Of a stretch of 64,000 nucleotides of DNA, positions 47,401-59,463 are shown in pieces. Source of the DNA: Oxytricha trifallax (lineage: Eukaryota > Ciliophora > Spirotrichea > Sporadotrichida > Oxytrichidae); contig ARYC01001317.1 of assembly GCA_000711775.1 (NCBI GenBank), positions 41,053-105,052 of the forward strand, given 5' to 3'. The position numbers were made by a program, and so were the translations under genes. The notes beneath the pieces were generated by a model. That model had not been told where the DNA came from. It ran no database searches and saw nothing but the letters and a program-made list of their open reading frames with translations. The stretch's first letter is position 1; every line of letters starts with the position of its first letter.

Positions 47401-48546
47401 TATATTAATTTTAACCAACTTTACTTTTCATTTGTATTCGAACATTTAAAGTGATTATTGTTAATTTGATAAATTTCAACAAGAATCAATTATTTTAAAG
47501 CAGGATCTTCAAATTTTTTATCTAATTCATTCTTTTAGCAATCAATATAATTTTAATGCCTGTTCGACCAAATCTTAAACTGTAATTGAAGTTCTTCATC
47601 AAGTTCTAATGATTTAGAGTGTAATCTCCATAAAATATTAGAACTAGATGTTTATTGAGTGTTAGTGAAATTAAGGACCCGATCGTATACTTCATGTTTT
47701 AAAACCTCCTAACTAACCAACTTTAAGTCCTGCTCGACTGTTTGAGCACCAAGTTCAACAGCTTTAGTGGAGGAGGAGCTAAAATGACCATTTGAATAAG
47801 CGAAGATGAGAGAGGTTCTTAGACATCGATGTTTGATTATATGGTATTAAAACTTAAATGTGATATGTGATAAGGGGCTTTAAATCAACCAGTTAAATGA
47901 ATAAAGTGCTGTTTCTGTATGTATTGGCGCCTTCCCTTAGCTCCTGCACTTCAACTTATTGTCTTTAAGCTCAACCTACAAAAATTAATGCTTGATGGAG
48001 CTGCATCTCTGCTTCAAGCTGAACACCCAGAGCTTGATGAAGCTGCCTTGGTCATGGCCTTCAGAATCTGCGAGAATCACTTCACCAGGTGGATCCTATG
48101 AAAAGTTAGGCCCAGTGTGTATATACTTGCTGTCTGCTTGCTCCTATCGGAGTTGCCTCTTGATGAAGGAGAACAACTACTCAATGAGGTTAATCCATGG
48201 TGAATACTTTGCAATTAAAAGGACTGTGACCTTGAACTTTCTAGCTGTCTACTGTACTTCTTAATACTTGTGAATGACTGCGTTATCTATGAGCAGTACG
48301 ATCTTATTCAGGCCAAGATCCTTTTCAATGCGCAGCTGACTCAGAGTGGGGTAGAGGAAGTTTTCGATCAGCACTGCATCGAAGACTCCCTCAATTATTA
48401 GGCTGGAGACAGCTGGTCCTTTGTTATTGCTGCGACGAAGCTCATCGAGAACTTCTACCGTTTAGTTGATTCCTTGGTTATAGAGAGATTCCTAGCAATG
48501 GTACCATAAGTGCCTACCGCTAGCTAACTTGCTGTATGACTGCTAG
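47401..48546 (-). CDS. Tc1/mariner-like DDE transposase fragment with long C-terminal extension
   Basis: The minus frame is open for about 380 codons with TGA as the only stop. It reads SLIIEGVFDAVLIENFLYP, then KIVLLIDNAVIHKYQEV (second catalytic Asp) and YSPWINLIEQLFSFIKRQLR (third catalytic residue). The N-terminal part with the first Asp is missing because TBE copy 5 begins at 48550. The C-terminal 200 residues (including KAVELGAQTVEQDLKLVSQE) do not look like transposase and could belong to another gene. Not related closely to the TBE 42-kDa protein. Confidence 0.7.
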
Positions 48547-48668
48547 AATCAAAACCCCAGAACCCATTAATGAGGTTTATATGTACTTTGATTTGTAGGG
48601 AATTTGTTAGAGGTTGGGGTTATTAATAGATTTTAATGTCAAATTTATAGTAAATGTATTTAATTTAA

Positions 48669-49195
48669 TCAATAAAGATGCACTTTAGGATCATGTGTTA
48701 GAGGTCTGAAGTTTATTTTTTTTATAACCACAACTCTATCTGCTCTATTGATATGTCTGATCTTGAGTTTGGCTTTATTATTGATTCTGCCATTTGTTTC
48801 ATTGATTGAGATACTCTTGTTTTGTCATTAAATTGCTTTATTCTTTTTTTAGCATCCTACTCGCACCTTGCAGAGTAGTAATCGTTGCGAGTCATATCGC
48901 ACTCTATTATTAATGCAGCTAAAGCCCACACATCTCACTAAAAGTCACCATCTCTCTAGTCTTCTCTTTCCGGATAGTACTCTTGAGTTCCTATTACAGT
49001 CCCAAGCCTTGATACTTCCACTCTTTAGGCTTTATTGAAATAGATTATTACTACTCTTTCTGGTGAAAATTTTATCATTATTTTCTGGCTTCAGATCCCT
49101 GTTAAAAAACCCTAACTTGTGAAGCTCTTTTATAACCTTGTATGGTCTGAGTTGCTAAACCCATTTTATTGAAACTAACAAAGAGTTTGTTCATT
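48669..49195 (-). pseudogene. TBE 57-kDa ORF copy 5, C-terminal piece
   Basis: Reads ELHKLGFFNRDLKPEN (HRD changed to NRD) on to the C-terminal KINFRPLTHDPKV and TGA. Cut off at about 49195 by the first insertion. Confidence 0.8.
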
Positions 49196-49865
49196 AGTGT
49201 TATATATTGATTTATAACTATTTTTAAAATTAATCAAAATATATATAATTTATTTAATTTATATTTTATAACTTTTAATCTACTACATAAATAACCTTAA
49301 CTTGAGAATATTGATTTAACTTATTCGACTAATTTTATGAAAAAATTATTTCATTTCAGTGGAGTATAATGAGTAGATTTACTTTTTCAATTTTCTGAAG
49401 TTTTCGCAATAAACACCTTCTCTAATTTTTTGATAACTTTCTATTAAAACTATTAACATAAACTCAGATTATTTTTATATGGCACTAGGGTGGCCCTTAG
49501 AGCCCTTTTCACAAAATCAAAAATAAAGGGTTTTGAAAATATAATACTAGGAGTATTGTGGTTTATCAATTGTTGATTAGTTATATTTTGTGTTCGTGGA
49601 ATGCAATTTATATTCAATTATTCTCTCTCGAATAATTTTATAATTGCTGGTGTTTTATAGATTTTAAAAAAGTACGCTAAATACACAAAATATAAAAGAT
49701 TAAAGCATAACTAAAATTACTATATCTTATCTTTTAATAATATGGAAGCCTTAATTTATAATTTTATTTCCCCTAATTATTGATGCATTTAATTGTGTAA
49801 ATTTAAGTCCTTGAACTTGTTAGAGTTTGTCTATGTTTGAATTTTATTTGAAAATTCATTGAATA

Positions 49866-50671
49866 AGCTGAAATTTTTTGAAAATAAATCGAATTTAATT
49901 TCAAATATACATTTATGAATATAAAGATGTAAAGGTTAATTAAGACAATTAAGAATGTATAAGGTAAAGCCCTAATTAGGGCATTTAATTTAGTTATTTC
50001 TCAATAAGCTGATTTCTAATCAATCCAAGATATTCTGACTGCCTTCCTTGAGCTATAAGCTCATAAGTGTGGGCTTATAAGCTCAAAATCTTCCAAAATC
50101 ACCCACTTCAAGGGTCATTTTCCAAAAATCTGTTTTTTAAGTAAAAGTCTTATAGAGGGCTATAATGCCCATTTTATGTTAATTCTCAATTAAAGTAGAA
50201 ATTATTATGCTTTAATTATTAAAAATAATTAAAAATTAAACTTATATAAGTTTTAATAGAGTTCTCTATAGAGAATTTAAATAAGCCTTAAATTTATTAC
50301 GTTTTAAAATATGAATTTAAAATTTTAATATATAATTTGTACTTTAATTAAGAATTAACATAAAATGGGCATTATAGCCCTCTATAAGACTTTTACTTAA
50401 AAAACAGATTTTTGGAAAATGACCCTTGAAGTGGGTGATTTTGGAAGATTTTGAGCTTATAAGCCCACACTTATGAGCTTATAGCTCAAGGAAGGCAGTC
50501 AGAATATCTTGGATTGATTAGAAATCAGCTTATTGAGAAATAACTAAATTAAATGCCCTAATTAGGGCTTTACCTTATACATTCTTAATTGTCTTAATTA
50601 ACCTTTACATCTTTATATTCATAAATGTATATTTGAAATTAAATTCGATTTATTTTCAAAAAATTTCAGCT
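49866..50671. repeat. Palindromic element P3 (806 bp)
   Basis: Near-perfect inverted arms of about 335 bp with an AT-rich centre of about 140 bp. Ends AGCTGAAATTTTTTG, TA on both sides. Each arm has an inner hairpin of AGCTTATAAGC type. No ORF. Confidence 0.9.
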
Positions 50672-51959
50672 TATTTTATACTATAATTAGTAACTCAGAA
50701 TATTTAATTTGAGCTTAATTAAGTAACTATCATTTTATCGTTCTAGTTTTATTTGACTAAACATGAATTTAACAATCAGTAAATTTTGCTCTATATTTTT
50801 TAGTAATTTTTGAAGTTTTTTTTTAAAAATCTAACCTTTTATGTATATAGAGTTATTAGTTATGATAAAACTATAGCTTTATTTATAGAACAAAGCATTA
50901 TAATTCTTTTTTATATAAAAAAAAAATTTTATACTTTTATGCTTTAGTTTTATAATTTTATTATAAATTAATCTATTGTATAGTATTTAATTGTGGCATA
51001 AGTTAACTTACTCTATCTTAAAATTAATTTTAGTATTAATTAAAACTTGAATAATTTTAGAAAAATTAAATTTCATTAGTTAAAATTATAGAAACTAAAG
51101 TAATAGAGTACTTAAGTTACCTTTTTTAAATATTGCTACTGTATTTAGAAACAATAGGGTAAACTTTGATAAAGTTCAAAATTAAAAGCTCATTTTATGA
51201 ATTTTAATCAACATAATTTATATAAAATTAGTCTTTTAAATTTTATCTAACATTCATAGAATTAATCAGAATTAATCTACAATGTCAAAATTCATGATTG
51301 ATTAAAGTAGTGAATTCTAATTATGCAAAAAACTATAAGTTTGTAAATAATTTATTAATTAAATATAATTTGATTGTTTAAGCCTAGTTTTATAAATTTC
51401 CTTAATTATAGATTAGAGAATATAAGTTTATTTTTTATTAGATCTTATAAATCATTTTAAGGAATTTGAATCCTATAGATTCTAGATGATAAACTTAATC
51501 AAGCAGTAAAATGTAGATTACAGATAAATGAAAAAATTATAAATTCTTTTTAAATTTTGTTATTGTTTGTTATACTTTGCTAGAGTTTGTTAGAGTTTTT
51601 TTTTAAAATAAAAGTTGAAAATTTATAATTAAGACTATTGCTTTAATTTATTATGAATTCACTAACTAACATCACAGATTATAGATAATATTGATAGTGA
51701 ACAAAAAGAGTGATTGCACCTTGAATAGAATAGTTGCAGTAATTTAAAGTAAATAATTTTATTTCTTAAAAATTTAGAGTATCTTGTTTATTTTATAAAT
51801 TTTAAGATTTTATACCTAATTATTCTAATGAAATTTTTCTAAGTATTTATAGATAATTAATTTGAATTAATAGGTTTTAATCTACAATATAATTCCTATT
51901 AGAATCTGTTTTTTTAATTTATAAATAATTTTCCTTATGTTTGCAAATTTCATTATAAA

Positions 51960-51973
51960 GGGTTTTGGGGTTT
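51960..51973 (+). other. Solitary telomere-like tract in the AT-rich insertion
   Basis: GGGTTTTGGGGTTT followed by ATTATT. Same form as the tract at 45467. No TBE gene is next to it in matching position. Confidence 0.55.
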
Positions 51974-52030
51974 ATTATTCTAAGCTACTAATGATTCCTT
52001 TGATCTGTAATGAAATTTCTTAGAGTCATT

Positions 52031-52900
52031 TGAGGGTCATTTCATAAAATGGGAGTCTGAAAGCAACATGATCCTTGGAAAGGAGAACAGCCTTTAACTT
52101 TATTAAGTAGCTACATTCTTTGAACTTTGCAAGAGTAATTACTTGATACTACTCCATGTAGTATTTATCATCACTTAAGAAATAGTTGAAGGGAAACACA
52201 TTGTATGCATACTGATGATCATTGATAAATTTTTTATCAAAGTAGTCTTCTAATATAAGGTAGCTTTAAAGTGAAGTGTCTAGGTCAATTTAGGCAAGAA
52301 CAGGAATCTTTTAATATTGAATTTTAATCATGATCTTTTTGATTCGGTAGCTAGTAGGTTGTGTGATTTCCTCACATATTCTGATTCACTAGCTTGTTCA
52401 AGCTCTACAAGTTTCGAAAATTATCTTGCTTTTCTTTTGTTTAATAGCATCAATTCATCTTCATGCTTTTCTATATCTAAATATCTTTCTTGAGAGCTAT
52501 TAAAAGATGCATCCTTAAATCTCTTGTATGAGCATACTGTTTATGCCACTCGAAGCAATCATAATTTCCTTAGATTTTATCGTGCTTTTAGTATACAGTT
52601 AGCTTGGCTTCTCTATGCTCTTTCATATGCCTATACCAACTAGATTTATGAGCGAAATCTCTCTCACACTTCTCACAAAAGTATACTTCTACTTCTTCAG
52701 TTTTTATAGGCATTTCATTTATACCTTTCTCCTCCTCTCTGTCTCCCACACACTTGTTTGCCATTTATTCTATTATTAATTTCTATTTTAATAACAGAGA
52801 CCTCAAGTGATAGCTCAGGTAGTTCCTTATGAGAGTTTATTTTACAGCACACCTTTTATTGTTGCCAAAGGTAAGTCTCATTTAGTTTTATGGAAGTGCT
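52031..52900 (-). pseudogene. TBE 57-kDa ORF copy 5, N-terminal piece
   Basis: Contains a C2H2 finger (CEKCERDFAHKSSWYRHMKE), a second decayed finger (Cys changed to Trp) and FRLPFYEMTL of the kinase N-lobe. Several frame slips; a frame upstream of the ATG-like site (SLEVSVIKIEINN) matches the N-terminal part of copy 3. Confidence 0.75.
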
Positions 52901-52960
52901 GTTGTTTTTGTAAAAATGTTAGGGCTCATATTTATATTTGAATATAAAATTATAATATTA

Positions 52961-54030
52961 CTAAAATACATTTGAATTGGGAAATTTGAAAAATAAATAC
53001 ATAACGAAATGATTTAAATTATAACAGCCAGTAATTTGAGTGTGTCATAAATCAAAATAGTGAACAACTGAGCAGGATTATGACTATCTGCTTAAACTGT
53101 TTAATTGCTTAGTAATTAATTATTATAAAAATTTTAATATTAAACTTGATTAATTAATTAAATCTTCTTAGCAAATATTTATGAGCAAACTCATAAATAT
53201 TTGCTTACTGCTTAGAAACATAAAAATGAGCAACTAAGCAACTGAGAAAAGTGATTAGAATTTGTTTATTAGCTTAGATTATTTATAAGATATAAAAAGC
53301 AATTAAGCTGTTCAGTAATCTATTGACATAGAGGATGCTTCGGACTTTCTCTCCTGGTTGTCTTGACAATCTTATTCATCCTTCTCCTCATCAGACTGTG
53401 CGTATGTGTCATATGCCTTGCAATTTTCTACAAATCTCATGTATAGATGTCTTGCTAGGTCCACTGTGCTCAAATTGAATGTGTTCTCTCTCCCACTATG
53501 CTGCATCTCCGGCTTGCAAACTGTGGTTCTCTCCATAAAGGCGTCATATTCTGCTTTGGTCATCTCGTCGAAAGGCAGATCGTTGGTCGTAATCACAACT
53601 GAGACATCCTGAAGGCCGTTTGAGTTTCCAGAGTCTTTGAGATCAGGTAGCCATAACCTCCTCCATTTGCTCAAACATTTAGTTTATTTAATTTATAATT
53701 TCTAATTAATAATCTAAGCTAATAAACAAATTCTAATCACTTTTCTCAGTTGCTTAGTTGCTCATTTTTATGTTTCTAAGCAGTAAGCAAATATTTATGA
53801 GTTTGCTCATAAATATTTGCTAAGAAGATTTAATTAATTAATCAAGTTTAATATTAAAATTTTTATAATAATTAATTACTAAGCAATTAAACAGTTTAAG
53901 CAGATAGTCATAATCCTGCTCAGTTGTTCACTATTTTGATTTATGACACACTCAAATTACTGGCTGTTATAATTTAAATCATTTCGTTATGTATTTATTT
54001 TTCAAATTTCCCAATTCAAATGTATTTTAG
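52961..54030. mobile_element. Palindromic element P4 (1070 bp) carrying a coding segment
   Basis: Inverted arms of about 325 bp (52961-53284 and 53708-54030), termini CTAAAATACATTTG, TA on both sides. The unpaired centre (53285-53707) is GC-richer and holds a minus-strand coding segment. Sits between the 57-kDa and 22-kDa genes of TBE copy 5. Confidence 0.88.
53317..53674 (-). CDS. Coding segment in the centre of element P4
   Basis: About 119 codons: begins near SKWRRLWLPDLKDSG, continues DLPFDEMTKAEYDAFMERT and NLSTVDLARHLYMRFVENCK, ends with an acidic tail and SSMSIDY-TGA. TAA occurs as Gln near the end. No domain recognised. It could be an element-encoded protein or a host MDS (C-terminal exon) trapped between element arms. 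A start Met is not clear, which favours a gene piece. Confidence 0.6.
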
Positions 54031-54445
54031 TAATACTGCCTCTATAACTGCTAGCTTATATGAGAACTTTGCAAGCATACAAGTTTCAAGGGAAGTTTTA
54101 GAGTTTTATAGAAGAAATATGAGTACTAAGAGACGATCCAGCTCTAAATATGGGGGAGGAAGTAGCCATTTTAGCTTTAAATAATAAGTTGATTATAGCA
54201 CGTACCATTTTAGGAGGTGCACCTAATTAAGTACGTACCAATTTAAATTTAATAATATGGAACTATAACAGTAGAAATTGATATCAATCTCTCAAGTTTG
54301 AAACCAGTTCTCAAAACCTTCTCCATATCCTTCTTAGAGGTTGACCTCCTATAGGATGCCCATATTTAATAGTAAGTTTACAGAGGTATATAATTGAAAT
54401 CAATAAACTTAAATTTGAATATCATTTCTTAGATCTGTAAACAAG

Positions 54446-55960
54446 ATGGAGTCAATGAATGATGCAATGAAAAGAGTGCAAGCACAAGAATTAATTCAAA
54501 GATTTAGAAGCAAGGAGGATTTGCATCGCTACCTGGTGCAGCAAGGTAATGAATTCATAGTAACTTATCTTAAAGCGAATAAGTTCAAAATAAGAATGAT
54601 GATTAAAACCAAATACATAATTTAAATCGAACAAGCATTATTATAGAGTCTTGTAGTGTTTTAAAACTTCCTTTTTATTAGTTATCTTCTTAATTTTCAT
54701 CTTACTTCATTGTAGTCGAAAGCATGAAAACCATTCGCGCTGAGCTTTTGATCTTCCCGACGTCAAAAATATCTAAGCTATTGATGCTGAAGCTGCAACC
54801 TCGACCACTTCTCACTTTAAGACTGCCTTGCTGGAGATGCTGTTGGCCTTAGAGGGTCCACCATGTTTAGCCAAAATTTTAGAAATTTCAGATGTTTAAT
54901 AAATTGAAATTAACAAATTAAAACTTTTTTAGTTTTAATGATCAGTAATTAAAATTTCCACTAATAGGTTTAATTTATAAGGAATTAAAATAGGGATGCC
55001 TTAATTAATTTTAATCAGATATGTATTAATTAAGATCTTGTTAATTTTAATTTATTAACATCTCTAATTTCTAAAATTTGGCTAAACATGGTGGACCCTC
55101 TAAGGCCAACAGCATCTCCAGCAAGGCAGTCTTAAAGTGAGAAATGGTCGAAGTTGTAGCTTCAGCATCAATAGCTTAGATATTTTTGACGTCGGGAAGA
55201 TCAAAAGCTCAGCGCGAATGGTTTTCATGCTTTCGACTACAATGAAGAAGGTGAAAATTAAGAAGATAACGAATAAAAAGGAGGTTTTAAGACACTACAA
55301 GACTCCATACTAATGCTTGTTCGATTTAAATTTTGCATTTGGTTTTAATCATCATTCTTATTTTGAACTTATTCGCTTTACTATGCAGTTGGTTTGTTCT
55401 TGCCAACGATGGAAGGTACCAAAACTTGACTTCTAAGAGCAAAACTCTGCGAAGAGTAGAGAGCTTTGAATACTTAAAATGTGAAGTTTGCAGAGATTCC
55501 AAACTATCCAGAAATCTCAGTGACTAACTTATATGATGATGCTATGAATGACCTAGAGGTTTCGAAGTACCTGCCTACTTAAAAGGAGTTGTCAAATAAA
55601 CTACCTGAAAGAAACTATATCTTTGGCATACTGCAACTATTAAAGGTGATTATTTGAAAGAAATTATTCAAGAATCTCATAAGAAAGATGTAGTATCTCT
55701 TCAGAAGATAAAAATAAACAGGGGATGAAGATAAGAGAAAGCTGGCTATCAGAGTTTTATAAGCACCCATATATTTCAAGTAAGATTTGTAGTTTAACTC
55801 ACTTTACTCTAATATTCAGCTTCCAGATTAAATGAAAATAGATGCAGGAGCTGACAGCAAGATAAGAAACTTAGAAGGATGGAAGAAAGAAGTAGAAGAT
55901 AAGAAAGAGAAGCCAGCTACCTCTATAGAATTTTAAATTTGACTTATATAGTAATTGACT
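54446..55960 (+). pseudogene. TBE 22-kDa ORF copy 5, intron 1 invaded by a palindrome
   Basis: Exon 1 (54446-54545) reads MESMNDAMKRVQAQELIQRF. Intron 1 runs 54546-55388; removing element P5 and one TA leaves 35 nt, the length seen in other copies. Exon 2 resumes VGLFLPTMEGTKT and NYPEISVTNLYDDAMND. Frame slips follow (for example after TYKKLC... and in FGILQLLKVIIWK), so the gene is degraded. Confidence 0.8.
54573..55378. repeat. Palindromic element P5 (806 bp) inside a 35-nt intron
   Basis: Ends AAGCGAATAAGTTC, TA on both sides, arms of about 310 bp with a few mismatches, centre AT-rich. Part of each arm (about 54715-54885) is GC-richer and contains a sequence reading like coding DNA on both strands. 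The mismatches between arms argue against an assembly artefact. Confidence 0.9.
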
Positions 55961-55964
55961 TAAC

Positions 55965-56995
55965 TATAAAAAATAATTTAAATCCATTCTCTATCCCTTT
56001 TTTATTCTTTAGAACACTTTAAACCATCAATTATCTACTCTCTCACTGAGCTTTTAATGAAAACTATGTATTGATAGGTAGGCCGTGCATCGAGCGGTTA
56101 AGCAGCAGTTTCTTGTATTGACCTTCTAATATACCACAGTAGAACTTAATTCAATTAAAATATGGACTGTAAGGTACGATGAACACTGGCGTTATTCAAG
56201 ATGTTCATAACTCTTCCTTGTTTTATTAGTGTTATAGACAGAAATATTATCAACAAACAGTATAATCTATATTTAGAGGCACTTCTCTCCCCAGGCTGTT
56301 CTAAGAACTTTATATACTGCTCTATCTTAATAAAGCGATGATGAATAACATAAGTTTCTAAACTAGCATCCTCGAAATTTCTCCAGCAATTGCCATAAAT
56401 TATACTTTGAATTTCTAGTCATATACTTCTACATTAAAATGCATCTTATACCAAGACTTCTAGTAGAAAGTGTTGAAAGTTAACACAGCCTCTCAGCATG
56501 AATAAACTTAATATTCTATTAGGCTCTCTGCAATTAATTAAAAAAAAATTAATTTAAGTTATTGTTGTAAAATGGCAGAGTGAAATCAATTACTCTCTTG
56601 ATTCGATTTACACCTTTGTAAGATATACCATTTCGTTTATAGATGTTTGAAAAAGACTAAGCAGAAGTCCTCAACTCAGGAACTGGGGGAGAAAGATAAT
56701 AGTTCGATGGTCGAGAAAAGTGAGCCCAATACTTCAAGGTTTTCTCATTGATAAGATTGTCAAAATACTTCTATAGAAACTTTAACCTCCTCTTAAACTA
56801 AAAATTCATATATTATTGCTTTAATTATAGAGCTTTCAAGCAAGAGAGCAAACAGTTGATGGAATTCACTTTAAGAGCAGTGCAATAGATTTATAGTTCA
56901 GTACTGGTTTGATTTATTCACAATACAAATCACATCTGTAACACAGTTTAAACACTAAATCTATATAGTCGTCATCATTTATAGACCCCAAAAGC
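55965..56995 (-). pseudogene. TBE 42-kDa transposase copy 5 (decayed)
   Basis: LFVDNISVYNTN is present, but the first catalytic Asp is lost by a one-base deletion (FIHAERLC instead of FIHADEAV, about 56495). The region after the second Asp is out of frame. Several other slips. Confidence 0.8.
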
Positions 56996-57147
56996 TTGTA
57001 ATCTCTGTCTCGTGCTGAATCTAAGTAAAAACCCCTACCTCTAACAAATTCCCTACAAAACAAGGTACCTATAAACCACATCAAAGTGTTTTGGGATTTT
57101 GAATCAAATCAACCACAGTTATATCATTTGTTTTTATCTTAAGATTC

Positions 57148-58610
57148 ATGAACGAGGAACTTTTCGACTAGGTTATCGCTTACAAGGATGCTTAGAACTT
57201 TTCAAATTTTTACAACCACCAGCTAAATCGAGAGTTTCATACTAGCTCCATAATCTTTTAATCAGATATAAAAATCAAAGATATCTTAACAGAGTCAAAA
57301 CAACGAGGATGACAAGAGTGCGAATTCAGCACCAGCGATTCTAGTATATTGATGCGCTAGCAGCTCCAAGGTTTTTATAATAAGAGGCAATGTCAATCGT
57401 CATTTCAAAGAGGTCCATAATAAATCAAAACAGAGCAATTAAGGATTGTAGAAGCAGGAACAAAAGTCGCAAGGATTTCACTTTGCAATATCTAAAGTAA
57501 AAAGAGATTAAATTTAGTTTTAATAAGAACACTTGTCGATAGCTAATGAGAGTGATGACTAAGATGTGGAACTCAAGGAACCTTAAAGAAAAAGTAGAGA
57601 GTGAATGCTAAAACAAGTTCGAAGACTAGCCTAGTCCAAGATTACAAATGCTACTTTTGGGACTGTGCTTCACAATGGAAGATTCAACACAAGCTGTTCG
57701 CACTATAAAGTTTTCTTGAAGAGGAGCTTGAATCAAAGTAGCGAATGAAATAATTAAGACTGCCTTCTTACTCTGACTTCATGGAATAATAAAGTTAGAG
57801 ATGGTTTTGGAAGGCAGTCAACACATCTCGCTCCAGTACTTGATCCCACAATTTAGTTAAAACTATTATATGATGACTAATCAATCCTCATTCGGATCAA
57901 CTAGTCATGAAGCAAATCATTTATGGTTTTTGAGAAGTGCATACAATCAGATTCGTACACCACCGTCTGAGCTTTAATAACGTAATTCTCAACGACTATC
58001 CTATAAAGATAAGACTAAGGAACTTTTAGATTGTTAGAGCTCTCTCATCTAAAATATAGATTAAGTATGATAGGTCATTGATGTTTATCCGACTACGGAA
58101 GTCTACTTTGCTGGTGATCAACTAGTCGATGTCTATGCCTTAGTTTCAATGATTGTATACCTGCTCATGACTAAAGATTATGACTCTGCCTGGACTATTT
58201 AGTCGTAGCTCGTCGAAAATGCAGCATCATACTCTAACAAGACTTCAACTAACGCAGTCATCAATGATCTTATCAATAAATTTTATCTCTAACCTTATAC
58301 CAGATACTGGTACAGTTTAGAAGAGGTCGAGGAGAAGTTTGATAAGCTTAATACAACCAGAACTCAAGATACTTAATGTTTCTTCAAAGTCAAGAGACTT
58401 ATTTTATTCATACCTAAGATTCATTTATACGTAGTTTTTTTGTGTATAAGTTAGTCTTAGTCTCCGACTAGCTAATCATTTTTATTAATACCGCACTAAG
58501 TTAAGATCACTATAACTACTCACACTATAATTTTCAATGAACTCTCTTATATATTTTACTCTTAGCATTTACTTTTATTTCAAATAATACTATCACTCCT
58601 GCTGGAATGA
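57148..58610 (+). pseudogene. Kinase-like gene of a diverged TBE-like element
   Basis: Starts MNEELFDQVIAYKDAQNFSN. Later pieces: YKCYFWDCASQWKIQHK (finger-like), KQIIYGF-TGA-EVHTIRFVHHRLSFNNVIL (catalytic-loop-like; the HRD is disturbed) and TEVYFAGDQLVDVYALVSMI (C-lobe-like DVW/Y block). Frames change several times. Resembles the TBE 57-kDa protein in plan but with low identity, and it points in the opposite direction relative to its partners compared with TBEs. Confidence 0.55.
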
Positions 58611-59340
58611 TGGTGAGAGTTAATGAAGCGATGTTTGTTACAAGATTCAAAGAATTATACACCTTGGGTAGTCTAGGAATCTACGTCTAGTCGGTCGAAA
58701 ATCTATACTTGAGTAGGCTAGGTAATCGAAAAAAAACTACGACTAATTTTGATAGTTTATCTAATTGATTCTTGGATTCATACTTCTCTACTACCAAGGT
58801 CAACCTACACTTTCATTCCACTCTTTCAGAGGTAGTCTGGAGAAATGTTCATCTACCTCTATTAATATAATCATGATAGGATTGTTACTAATACAAATAC
58901 AGTCATAAGAACATCAAAATTATGCAGTGTTAAGCTAGTCAATTCAAGCTTGTGAAAAGGTAAGTTTGTTTAGTTAACTTAGTCTTCGACAAGTCTTAGT
59001 GAATCAAGAGATAGAGGGTTTTTCAACCTATCCAGCTACTGCTGCTAGTTATGATTCTAATTTTGCAGTGTAAAAATCCCCGAGTTACTTGAAAATACAG
59101 CAAAAATTTTTTATCGAAGAGTCAAGAACGACTAAGACCGATCTGATGTTTTTGGAAAATGTTTGTCCATTTAAAAATTTGATCTACTAGTTTTTTACTA
59201 AACTCTAAATATCTAAAACCTCTCAAGTCGAGGTCTATATTTCCAGGAATATGAATAGGACCACTGGATTTGATGTTCCTCATGGAGGACACTCTTTAGC
59301 TTGAAAGTTGAGTGATGTTTGTTAGAGTTTGAGTAGGGCG
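58611..59340 (+). CDS. Unrecognised ORF segment of the diverged element
   Basis: Reads MMVRVNEAMFVTRFKELYTL, then a piece with CPFKNLIYQFFTKLQISKTS and FDVPHGGHSLA before a TGA. TAG is unusually common as Gln here. No domain recognised. It lies between the kinase-like and 22-kDa-like genes on the same strand. Confidence 0.4.
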
Positions 59341-59463
59341 ATTCAAGAGTTATTTTATAATCTTTAAAGACTAGAGAAGTGGCTCAACGACTAGAGGACT
59401 AAGATCAGAATAATTTTCGAGTAGCTAGTCATTTATTAATTTAGTCTGACTACTAAACTCGGC

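Larger units (their letters stand above)
49196..52030. other. 2.8-kb AT-rich insertion in TBE copy 5
   Basis: Very AT-rich DNA between the two 57-kDa pieces. Contains palindrome P3 and, near its right end, a solitary GGGTTTTGGGGTTT tract. No ORF recognised. Exact borders are uncertain by a few tens of bases. Confidence 0.6.
48550..57101 (-). mobile_element. TBE transposon copy 5, interrupted by three insertions
   Basis: Left end CAAAACCCCAGAACCC (one change), right end the decayed inverse, AAT on both sides (48547-48549 and 57102-57104). Genes in order: 57-kDa (-) in two pieces, 22-kDa (+), 42-kDa (-). Insertions at about 49195-52030, 52961-54030 and 54573-55378 account for the extra 4.4 kb. 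The most diverged of the TBE copies. Confidence 0.9.
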
